From contig CM022945.1 of NCBI GenBank assembly GCA_012931725.1, forward strand, positions 153,984,766 to 154,048,765: a stretch of 64,000 bases of DNA, read 5' to 3'. Made by a program: the position numbers and the translations under genes. The notes under the pieces were generated by a model. That model was not told where the DNA came from and made no database searches. It saw nothing but the letters and a program-made list of their open reading frames with translations. The stretch's first letter is position 1; each line of letters starts with the position of its first letter. The stretch is from Litsea cubeba (Eukaryota; Streptophyta; Magnoliopsida; Laurales; Lauraceae). This document shows positions 11,343 to 21,671 of this stretch, in pieces.

Positions 11343-12239
11343 GGACAGCATTCCAAAGAAATCCAGATCGGAAAAACCCAAGCAGAGATCTAAGATCTGG
11401 AAAAATCCAGAGAACAAATTACAGAAAATCCAGAAATCCAAGAGAAAGAAAAAGAGAGAAAACTCTGCTGAAGTTCTGCAAAGACCACCACTACAAGGTG
11501 ACAAAAGTCCCTCAAGGGGCACTCCACCCCAAAGTCCTTTGCCTTCACCTTTTACCTCCAATGGTTTAGACGTGGCTTTTCAGCCCGTCTACTTAGCTTT
11601 TTATTAGACATAGGACCTTCTCTTTGTCTTTGTCCTCTTAAAATCTGAGGTTGAAACCGAGCCAAGTGAATCAAGAGCATCCTCTGTTCTCATCTGCATG
11701 GATGATGGCGAAGTCCACATGGCTTGCGACCGTCAATCTGAATGAGTCCCCCACAATCTCCTGAGGAGTTAGATCCTCCTTTTCTTTCTTTTCATTGTAG
11801 TTTGTATTTTTCTAAAGAGACAAAAAAAATCACAATTCTCGTCTTTCATTATTGATAAGAATTGTAAATCGGCTATAAGTGCAAAAAAATCGGCTATAAA
11901 TGCCAAACATCGCCTTTCACGGCAAAACAAATGAAATCGCCTCTTACGGCATTTCAAAAACATGTCTCTTTTCTTAAATATTTGTGCGATGAAAAACTTG
12001 AAAGAAGTTGATTTACTTTTTACTTGCGAAGGTCGATCTTCGGATCACCACTTGCAATTCCAAGTAAAATAGAAAATCTGGCACACCCACTCAAAAAAAA
12101 TGTTGATGCCGAATGGTCTCCCACGTCCGCCGACCTCGGTAAGCGCCGAGCATGAAAAGCGTGTTCCATCAGTCCACCCTGCCTTTTACCGCCAAAATGG
12201 TTTGAAGTCAAAATTTACGACCCTCGTGTCCTTAAACTA

Positions 12240-13200
12240 AAAAATGATTTTTCAGAAAACTGCGTGGAAGTGGCGCTTAGTCGATACTCGCACAACCCAA
12301 AAATCGAAAGAATGCGAATTGCATTCGACGCTTCCAAAATCGCAGGGAAGCAACAATTCGTCGATACTAGCAAAATCCAAAAATCGTGGAGACGCAACAT
12401 TCCAGTTGAGATCCACAACCCAAATTTCAAAGGTTCGAAAAAATATCAAATCGTGGAGACGCAACATTTCAGTTGATATGCACAACCCAAATTTCAAAAA
12501 CAAAAAGGTTCGAGAAAAGCGCAAATTTCAAAAATTATGAAGAAACGATATCAAGTCAATACCCACAAAACAGAATTTTTGAAAAGCAAGGAAGCGACGC
12601 TTAGTCGATACTTGCACCCAAACCTCGAGGATGCGACATTCCATCGATATTCTCAACCGAATGAGCAAGGAGGCAACATTCTATCGATACTTGCATCGAC
12701 TTTTAGTTCATACTTGCATTTTTGAAAAACAAAACCTGGCTGTCACGCCAAGATTGGCTATCAATGCCACAAAAATCGGCTATCAATGCAAAAAAAAAAC
12801 CTGACTCTCACGCCAAAATCGGCTATCAATGCCTAAAAAATTGGGTATAAATGCAAAAAAACCTGGCTTTCACGCCAACAAACCAAAACTTGGCTTTCAT
12901 GCCACAAAAATTGGCTATCAATGCCACAAAAACTCGCTCTCATGCCACAAAAAATCGCTTTTACCACAAAAATAAAATTTTGGCTCCCATGCCACAAAAC
13001 CTGGCTTTCACTCCAAAAATCGGTTTTCATGCCAAAAATTTGGCTTTCACGCCAAAAATCGGCTCTCTTGCCACAAACAAACCTTGGCCTTCGCACCAAA
13101 AATAAAATTTTGGCTCTCATCCCATAAACCCAAATTTGACTCGCATGCCACAAACAAAATCTGGTTCCCATGCCAAAACAATTATTTGACAAAAGATTTT
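12240..13200. repeat. Two tandem-repeat arrays downstream of the Tat-3 antisense gene
   Basis: Array one (about 12250-12720) has units of the type TTGATATGCACAACCCAAATTTC and GTCGATACTTGCA. Array two (about 12730-13190) has units like AAAATCGGCTATCAATGCCAC and CTGGCTTTCACGCC, 20-35 bp each. The same two arrays lie at 26640-27410 in Tat-4. The unit of array two is nearly the same as the short repeats inside the family's LTRs. Confidence 0.75.
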
Positions 13201-13400
13201 CACAAAATGACAAACTTTTGATCAAATTTTCAAACAAACATTCTTATTTAACTATTGATTTCATCACAAAAAGATTTAAGTAAAAGGAGGGAATACAAAA
13301 GAAAAGAGAAGTGCTCACAAGCACTACAAAAAAAATTGTTTGTATACATGTGATACCAAAAAAAAAAAGAGGTTCTGTTACAAAAAGAGAGACTAGGAGC

Positions 13401-15254
13401 TCAGCCAAACATAGCCTCCAGCCAAAGATTCAGCTCCTCGGGCAATCTTCTGGCCTTGATTGCCAAAGCTTCCGAGGCACGCTTCTTCAGAAATTTGCCA
13501 TGAGATGCTGGAGAATGTTGTAACCTATCCTCGACACCGAGAAGCTTTTCCTAAGCAGTTCGCCATCGTGCGTGTTCTCGAGTCCTCTCTTTGAGAACAC
13601 GATCGGCGTCTGTAACCTGGCAGATCAGAGTCCTCTCCCTGGAACGAGCCTTTATTAAATCAGCCCACTTGGCCGTGGCTTCCTCCTCCAAATGCTCAAG
13701 AAATCGCCTAGCCTTGATGACCGCCCTATCAAGGCGTTCAATAGCTCACCGCAGCTCAATGATTGCTAACTCTGTGATGTTCCTCTCTCGGAAAAATTGC
13801 TTCATGCACTGTATAGTCTCATCCATGTTAGACTGAGCTTTATTAGTAGGGTCCTGGAACATCTCCTTGAAAAATTCACCATCAGGAAAAGCCTTACTCT
13901 CATACCACTTGTTGCCTAGTGTAATGATCCTATCAACGATCGCCTTGGCACCTGTGACAACTAGACCAACCTCTTCGGCATCATCGAGAATATCTTGCAC
14001 TTACTAAAACATACTGAATTCGGCATCCAAGTGACCAGAAAGGAGAGTCTCGATCCAAGAGCTCAAAACCCACGCCAGCACCTTCTTCGCAAACTGAAGA
14101 GATGGCCCATATGAAGATCCGCCCCACTCCATCGGTCGGCTGCTCATGCCGTGCCCCATTGGAAGAGTAATAAAAAAACTCTTTCCAGTTGGAGCCACTA
14201 GGGAAAGAATCTCAGCACGAGGTCTCACCTCTGCCGTGTCAGAACTAGTTGTAGAAGTCCCTACCTCCGAATCAACCTCTAGCACCCTTTGCTCTCGTTC
14301 TGAAGAAAGCGATAGGACCTCTCCTGTCACTTCACAACCTGCCAATGAAACAAAAAAGGTATGAATATGATCCTATAGAAAAAATCATTTTCATCAGGGT
14401 TATCACTACAAAGTACCTTCTTTGATGGCTAGCAGAATACTTTCTTCCTCCATGAACTCATCTGAAGCATCGTCAACAGTTGCATCCATGGATGGTTCAA
14501 AGTCATCAGAATTTTGTGGCAAGTTAGCTGACAAGAAAGCAAGCAGCATGTTAGCAAACGACGACACAGACAACAAAAAAAAAAAGAAAATCAAAAGAAG
14601 TCATACCAGTTGGAGATTCTGGAATTACTCCAGAGACCCTCACTCCTTCTTCAGATGCTACATTCGAATCCATCACCGCCTCATCGGTTAGAACCTCGGG
14701 CATCGCCAAATCATCATCCCCTGCTGCTGGCATCAAAATGGATACAGGCATTAAAAGACGACTCTTGTCGTCCCCTGATGTGAGCTTCAACCTCCAAAGG
14801 CTGCAACCTTTCAGGTATGTCATTCCATGCCATCCAATTCCTTTCCATCAAAAAGTCATGTAGTTACATAAATCTTCATGCATTAGGAATTAGGAAGCCT
14901 TTTCCAAAAAATGACCAATTCCAACACAAATTTGGTCAAAATCAAATTTTGTTCAAATCAAAGTTCATGCTGATTGAACATTGAGCCTTAGCCTCTTTTT
15001 CTTGATATCATTCACTCTAGAAATGCATGCGCATATTGTCTTGCACAAAAATCATCATTCACATGGTGAGGAAAGAAGTGCCAAAAAAAACAAAAACAAA
15101 AACAATAGAAAGGCAGAAAAATGGTCGAGTGGCCACAAAAAAAAAGAGAGAAGAAAGAAACCTCAAAAAAAAGGGAGAGAAAGAAAAAAAAATCTTTTAC
15201 CATCCTACTTTTACATGGTGTTTTCTTGAAAAAAAAAGACTTACTTGAAGCCAT
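13401..15254 (-). pseudogene. Antisense gene of Tat-3, PMD part deleted
   Basis: Exon 1 with ATGGCTTCAA (15254 to 15245), a GT donor and the promoter are kept. A deletion near 14815 then joins intron 1 to the gene's middle, so exon 2 with the PMD domain is gone. Downstream exons remain, with introns at 14528-14606 (79 bp) and 14339-14416 (78 bp), both GT...AG. The acidic exon 14417-14527 and the regions AFPDGEFFKEMFQDP and KAIVDRIITLGNKWY match Tat-4. The frame ends at a TGA at 13401-13403. The C-terminal part is helical and probably coiled-coil. The product would lack its N-terminal domain. Confidence 0.7.
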
Positions 15255-15375
15255 TGGTGGAGAAGAAGAAAGAAAAGCTTAAAGATTCTTGAAGAAGAAG
15301 AGCTCTTGGTCTTGAAGCACTCTTGAGACTTTTGCGAAAGAAATCAATAAGAGCAAGAGATCCAATCTCCCTTTG

Positions 15376-15383
15376 CTTTTATA
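15376..15383 (-). promoter_or_regulatory. TATA box of the Tat-3 antisense gene
   Basis: The complement reads TATAAAAG, 122 bp upstream of the exon 1 ATG, at the same position as in Tat-2 and Tat-4. Confidence 0.68.
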
Positions 15384-15439
15384 GAAGAAAGCAAGCCAAA
15401 GAAGGAAATAAGGAGAAAAGAAAGGAGGTAAGTGCTACA

Positions 15440-16119
15440 AATTAGTAACCTTCCCAAAAGCAAGATTCTTTGAGAAATTCTCTCCCAAAAGAGAGGAAAT
15501 TTGAGAGATTATCTCCCAAAGAAAGATATTTTGCGAGATTCTCTCCCAAAGAAAGATGTCTTGAGAAATTCTCTCCAAATATGGATATTTTTAGATATTC
15601 TCTATCCAAAGGAGATATTTTTAAATATTCTTTACAAAAATGACACCACATGAGATCTAAGCCATCTTAAAAGCTTAATGTCCCATGGGTTAGCCTATAT
15701 GAGCCAAGTTTGACCACCTAGGCACTAAAAGTGGCTTCCTACCAAAAATCTCTCTTACCAAGGGCAAACAAAATGGTTCCATGCCTCTTTTGAGTTGATC
15801 GGACCATACAAAAAAAATACAAGCCTCATGAGCTTCCAAAAATTCAAACCATCCAACCATATATACAAAATTGAGCCAAGATCTTGAAATTGACATTCCA
15901 CAAAAATCCAAACCACTCCAATGGACACAAGTAGTCCCAAAGAGTGACCAAGAATCAAATCCTGACCCCCCGACCTGCCACATACAACTTGTTGGGTCAC
16001 AAGGTCAAAACCAAAAACTGACCCCTAACTTGCTACATACAGCTTGTTAGGTCACAAGGTCAAAAACAAAATCCTGACCCCCCAACCTGTCACATACAGC
16101 TTGTTGGGTCACTAGGTCG

Positions 16120-16159
<40 letters not shown>

Positions 16160-16275
16160 GACCTGACCCCTTAACCTACCACATACAACTTGTTAGTTCA
16201 CTAGGTTAAAAACCAAAAAACCCTTCTTGACCGCCTAATGTGCCACATAAAGCCCTTAGGTTCACAAGGTCAAAA
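15440..16275. repeat. Promoter-proximal tandem repeats of Tat-3 and A38 run
   Basis: The segment 15440-15640 holds 30-40 bp units with TCTCCCAAAAGA. The segment 15955-16275 holds five or six units with CCACATACA(G/A)CTTGTTAGGTCAC. An uninterrupted run of about 38 A (16121-16158) interrupts the second array. Both arrays match blocks in Tat-2 and Tat-4. Confidence 0.65.
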
Positions 16276-17913
16276 GGAAAATCCAAAATCCAGAACCCAA
16301 ACCCAAGTCCCTCATGTCATTTTCAAAACTTTGCCTTGTGATGATACATGATCCTTTTCAGTACCATAAATTCCCCTGGAAACTTAACAGGCTACTCTAC
16401 CCAAAGAAAGATTCCTCAAAGACTCCTGGTCAATTCAAAAGCTCTCCTTTAAAGCTCTCTTCGAGGCACATCGACTACAAAAGTTAAGCAACTCGTCGCT
16501 GTACCTCAAGGGGGCATTTGTTGACACCAAAAATGTCACTTTGCCTCTTCAACATCAAGAAGCTATATGAAGCCGCAACCTACCAGAAACAGACAATGCT
16601 ACTTCAAAAATTTAAATCTTTTTAGAATCAAACAAAAACAGTAAGATCTTTCAAAATGGCCAAAATAAGAGTACACATGAAGTTTTCGACCATTTCAACA
16701 TTATTTGGCCTAACTTCACTCTTCCAGCAGCTGAATAGGAGCTCCCGGCGGCGATAACGTAGAAGACATCAAATCTTTTATCAGAGCCTGTGGATGGTCT
16801 TAAAATACCTCCAAAACGCTCCACGTCAAGTTTCAAGTCAAACTGATAACGTTTGACCCTACATCAACCCCCGAGCAACAAAATCAAGCTTCTCGACGGC
16901 GAGAACCACCGAAGCCATCACTCATCAAATAGAGCACACGGGTGACTTCAAAATGCTTGCAAAGGGCTACATGTCAAGTTTCAGGTCATTTCGACAACAT
17001 TTGACCAAACTTTAACTCTTGGAAGCCAAATTAGGCCTCCCGGTGGCAAAGCTCCCTGGGACCATGGTTTTCAAATCGGAGCTAATGGATCGTCTCAAAA
17101 TGAATCTAATAGGCTCCCTGTCAAAACTCAAGTCAATCGGATATCGGTTGACCGTACATCAAAGTGCGACATCTTCCTCGCGACAGAATCAAGTCTACTA
17201 GCGACAGGGCCCCACATGGCTTCAAAAATCAAACAAAAGCCAATGTTGGTCTTATTTATTGCTCAAGAGGCTTCACCGCAAATTTCAGGTCATTTCGACA
17301 TAGTTTGACCCAGTTTTGGCTTTTGATGGCAAATCGGCAACTCTGCACGACAAAGTCTTCGGCTTTCCCGGAAAACCAGAAACTTTCCACTTCGATACGC
17401 AAGTCTTCTCTTCAAGTTTTTTATAGGGAAATTAGGCCAAAATATGTACAAAAATATCAAAAAAAATACCGAAGAAAAAAGAATTGAAAAACTGGAAAGA
17501 CGACCGAAAATCGGCGACCAAAAGGGAAGAAATCCCCCATGGTCACCGGTGACCTTGGAAATTCGGGTTGCCGGTTTTTCGTTGAATAACCTTTTTTCGG
17601 TCCCTTTTCGCGTTTCGAGATGCCCAGCTCCTGTGGTTTTCCAAAATTCTAACTTTTGAGGCACAAAATCTGTCAATCTTCGTCAACATCACGAGTTCAT
17701 CTTCAAGAGCATCAAATCATCATTGATCGTTTCGAAATCACCAACCGGCAGACCAAGAAAGCACACTTTTTACCCGATCGGTCGAAAAATCGACAGGACA
17801 GGTGGCACCGACCCACTGGTAGCAATCAATGTCTGAAGTTGCATGGTCATCCGACATTGATCAGCATGAAGATCCATCGGCGATCATCGCAAGAAGAATT
17901 CCAAAAGCCGCGG

Positions 17914-20485
17914 TGATGGACCGTGCTCCTGCTCAGTTCTACCGAGGTCGGCGGACGTGGGAGTCCGTTGGGTCCAACCCTTTCGTAACCGGGGGGCAGA
18001 GGCGCGCATCAACATTTTTGTTGTGTGGGTGTGCCAGATTTTCTATTTTACTTGGAATTGCAAGTGGTGATCCGGAGATCAACCTTCGCAAGTAAAAAGG
18101 AAATCAACTTCTTTCAAGTTTTCCATTGCACATATATTTAAGAAAAGAGACATTTTCTTGGTTTGCCGTGAAAGGCAATTTTTTTGGCATTTATAGCCGA
18201 TTTTGGCGTTTATAGCCGGTTTTTGGCGTTTATAGCCGATTTTGGCGTTTATAGGCCGATTTACAATCCTTATCAATAATGAAAGACAAGAGTTGTGATT
18301 TTTGTCTCTTTTGAAAAAATACAAACTACAATGAAAAGCAAGAAAAGGAGGATCTAACTTCTCAGGAGATTGTGGGGGACCCGTTTAGATTGACGGTCGC
18401 AAGCCATATGTGGACTTCGCCATCATCCATGCAGATGAGAACAGAGGATGCTATTGATTCGCTTGGCTTGGCTATAACCTCAGGTTTTAGAGGACAAAGA
18501 CCAAAAGGAGGTCCTATGTCCAATAAAAAGCCGAGTAGACGGGCTGAAAAGCCACGTCTAAGCCATTTGGAGGCAGAAGGAGAAGGCAAGGACCTTGGGG
18601 GGGGGACCCCAATGGACTTTTGTCCCCTTGTAGCGGTGGTCGGTGTAGAATTTCCGCAGAGTTTTCTCTCTTTTCCTTCTCTGAATTTCTGTGCTTTGTC
18701 TGTGTCTCTGTCTGTGATTTTTCTTCGATCTCTTTATTCTTGGAGAGCTCTCCTATTTATAGGCTTTTAGGTAGCCATTTAGGAGGGTTTATGGCTTTTA
18801 TTGTCATTAAGCCGCATAATGGGAGGAGTTACAGGATTTAAATCTTTATTTTGTAACTCCTTTTTCTTGGACTTCTGATTGGCCGGAGGAGATTGAGGGC
18901 ATTTAATCGCCTTTAATCGCCATGATGGGAGGAGTTTCATGGGTTAATGCCATGAATCTCCTGACTTGTAACTCTCAGGATGCTTGCTTCTGATTGGTCC
19001 ATCCAAAGAAATGGATTAATGACTGTAATAAAGCTAGTCAATTAATCGCATTAAGTGGTCGCCGAGCAGTTGAAGAGTCGCGGGCCGTGCCTCGTCTTTT
19101 GGGATTCTTCTTGTAATGATCATCGATGGATCTTCATGTAGATCGACATCGGATGACCTATGTGACTTCAGGTGTTGGTTGCCAACAGCGGGTCAGTGCC
19201 ATCTGTCCTGTCGATTTCTCGATCGGTCGGGTAGAAAGCACACTTTTTTTGGTTGACCGGGTGGCGATCAATGTTGTTTTCGATACTTTTGATGATTGAC
19301 CCGTGTTTTTGACAGATGTCAGAGGATTTGGTGTCTCAAAAGTATGAGTTTTGGAAACTACCAGAGGCTGGACGCTTCGAATCGTGAAAAAACGGAGAAA
19401 ACCGGGGTTTCCGGGGCCTTCCCGGCGATCCCGGGCTCCAGGGTCGCAGGGGCCTGCGACCCTGGGGTTTTTTTTCCCCTTTTTGTCCCGTTTTGTGTCC
19501 GTTTTTGCTATTTTCCGATTCTTTTTTCTTCTGTATTTTTCCTTGACATTTTTGACCATTTATTGGGCTGATTTCTCTGAAGGAAATCTGATGAGAATCC
19601 TTGCATTTTATTTTGCAAAGTTTCCAATTTCTTGAGAAAGCCGAAGAGTTTGTCGCGCAAAGCTGCCGATTTACCGTCAGAAGCTAAAACTGGGTCAAAC
19701 GATGTCGGAATGACCTGAAATTTGGTGTGAAGCCTCCTGAGCAATAAATAAGACCAACCATAGGCTTTTGTTTTGAGTTTTGAAGCCGTTGAGGTTCTAT
19801 CACCAGTAGACCTCGCTTTTGTCGCGATGAAGATGTCGCGGTTTGATATGCGGTCAACCGATGTCCGATTAACTTGAAATTTGACAGGGAACCCATTGGA
19901 GTCATTTTAAGATGATCCATAGGCTCTGTCTTGGAAACCATGGTCCCGAGAGCTTTGCCGCCGAGAGGCCTGATTTGGCTTCCGAGCGTCAAACTATGGT
20001 CAAATGTTGTCGAAATGACCTGAAATTTGACGTGCAGTCCCTTGTAAGCATTTTGAAGCCGTCCATGTGCTCTATCTGATGAGTGATGGCCTCGGCGGTT
20101 CTTTGCTGCCGAGAGGCTTGATTTAGCTGTTCGAGGGTTGATGTAGGTCAAACGTTGTCGGTTTGACTCGGAACTTGACGTGGAGCCTTTGGAAGTATTT
20201 TGAGACCATCCATCGGCTCTGATCGAAGATTTGGTGTCTCCGATGCTTTCGCCGCCGAGAGCTCCTTTTCGGCTGTCGGAGAAGCGAAGTTAGGCCAAAT
20301 GATTTTGAAATGGCTCGAAACTTCTTGTGTACTCCTCTTTTGGCTGTCTTGAAGGATCTTGTCCGTTTTTGTTTGATTCTGACAAGATTTGATTTTTGGA
20401 GTAGCATTGCCTATTTATGGCAGGTTGCGACTTCATGTAGCTCTTTGGATCTTGAAGAGGCAAAGTGACATTTTTGGTGTCAACA
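17914..20485 (-). repeat. Tat-4 3' LTR (2572 bp)
   Basis: Read on the minus strand it starts TGTTGACACC at 20485 and ends GTCCATCA at 17914. It is preceded on that strand by the polypurine tract CCTCGAGGGGGCATT (20500 to 20486). It includes TATAAATA (18761 to 18754), a perfect GC-rich palindrome (19438-19465) and AAATCGGCTATAAACGCC-type repeats (about 18165-18262). Confidence 0.92.
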
Positions 20486-20699
20486 AATGCCCCCTCGAGG
20501 TACAGCGACGAGTTGCTTAACTTTTGTAGTCGATGTGCCTCGAAGAGATTTTGAAGGAGAGCCTGTGACTTGACCAAGAGTCTTTGAGCAGTCTTTCTTT
20601 TTGGTATTTGTAGCCTTTTTGAGCTTCCAGGGGAATTTTATGGTAGTGAAAGGGATCACGTACCATCTCGAGGCAAAGTTTTGAAGATGACATCAGGGA

Positions 20700-21490
20700 T
20701 GTGGATTTGGGTTTTGACCTTGTGACCTAACAGGCTGTATGTGGCAGGTTAGGGGGTCGGGTTTGGTTTTGATCGTGTGACCCAACAAGCTGTATGTGGA
20801 ATGTTGGGGGATCAATTTTGGTTTTGATCTTGTGACCTAACAGGCTATATGTGGCAAGTTAGGGGATCAGGTTTTGGTTTTTGGTTTTGGTCTTGTGACC
20901 CAACAAGCTGTATGTGGTAAGTTAGGGGACCAGGATTTGGTTTGATTTTTATGGAATGTCAATTTCAAGATTTTGGCTCAATTTGGTATATGAGGCTGGA
21001 TGGTTTGATTTTTGGAAGCTCATGGGGCTTGGAATGCTCTTTGTATGGTTGAATCAACTCAAAAGAGGCATGGAACCATTTTTGTATGCTCTTGGTAAGA
21101 GGGATTTCTCTTTGACTAAAAGCCCAAATTTTTTTTTTTTTTTTTTGTGCCTAGGTGGTCAAACCTAGCTCATGTGGGCTAACCCATGGGACCTTAAGCT
21201 TTTGAAATGGCTTAGATCTCATATGGTGTCATTTTTGTAAAGAATATCCAAAAATATCTCATTTGGATAGAGAACATCTAAGAATATCTTTACTTGGAGA
21301 GAATCTCTCATGTTCCCTTTATTTTGGGATGGGATATCTCAAGATATCTTTCTTTTGGGAAAGAATCCTTCATTGATCCTATCTTTTAGGAGAAAATCTT
21401 TCATTGATTTCTTTTTGGGAGAGAATCCCTCAAGATATCTTTCTTTTTGGGAAAGAATCTTTCTAATATCTTTCTTTTGGTAAGGTTACT
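20700..21490. repeat. Two tandem-repeat blocks between the Tat-4 3' LTR and antisense promoter
   Basis: The segment 20700-20940 holds about four units with AAGCTGTATGTGGCAAGTTAGG. The segment 21240-21490 holds units with TTTTGGGAGAGAATCTCTCA. They are the counterparts of the Tat-2 and Tat-3 blocks and keep the same order. The stretch 20486-20700 and the linker between blocks show no gene. Confidence 0.66.
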
Positions 21491-21542
21491 AATTAGTAAC
21501 ACTTACCTCATTTCTTCTTTCCTTCTTTGGTTTGCTCTCTTC

Positions 21543-21550
21543 TATAAAAG
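21543..21550 (+). promoter_or_regulatory. TATA box of the Tat-4 antisense gene
   Basis: TATAAAAG lies 129 bp before the exon 1 ATG (21672), in a stretch (CTATAAAAGCAAGGAGGAG) conserved in all three visible copies. It points away from the 3' LTR and into the element. Confidence 0.72.
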
Positions 21551-21671
21551 CAAGGAGGAGGTTGGATCTCTTGCTCTTATTACTTTCTTTTGCAATAATC
21601 TCAAGAGGGCTTCAAGACCAAGAGTTCTTCTTCTTCAAGATCTTCAAGACTTTTCTTCTTCTTCTCCATCA

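Larger units (their letters stand above)
2591..12171 (+). mobile_element. Tat-2, Tat-lineage Ty3/gypsy element, visible 3' part
   Basis: This is the 3' portion of a + strand Tat element. In order it shows the 5' part of the antisense PMD gene (2591-4316, minus), that gene's promoter (4441-4448), two tandem-repeat blocks, the polypurine tract (5491-5504) and the 3' LTR (5505-12171, interrupted by GypDel). Its gag-pol lies left of the Tat-1 insertion and outside the window. Base 12172 falls in the integrase-to-antisense-gene spacer of another Tat copy (Tat-3), so Tat-2 itself is inserted in Tat-3. Family assignment rests on similarity to Tat-4, where the pol domains are visible. Confidence 0.82.
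5505..12171 (+). repeat. Tat-2 3' LTR, split by GypDel
   Basis: It starts TGTTAGCACC (a variant of TGTTGACACC) right after the polypurine tract TTCGAGGGGGCATT. It is interrupted at 7063, resumes at 11179 and ends GTTCCATCA at 12171. Without the insert and one duplicated CCTCC it is 2552 bp, like the other family LTRs. It holds TATAAATA at 11335-11342 and AATCGGCTATAAATGCC-type repeats (about 11865-11945). An open frame crossing the internal/LTR boundary (5299-5991) has no recognisable domain. Confidence 0.87.

Noticed and set aside
12730..13190. Regular short repeats resembling a CRISPR array
   Set aside because: Units are imperfect, adjacent and lack unique spacers of constant length; the setting is a plant retrotransposon.
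18372..18770. 132-codon frame antisense in the Tat-4 LTR, also at 38903-39202
   Set aside because: Similar in both LTRs only because the LTRs are copies; glycine runs shift with G-run length, so it is not under coding constraint.
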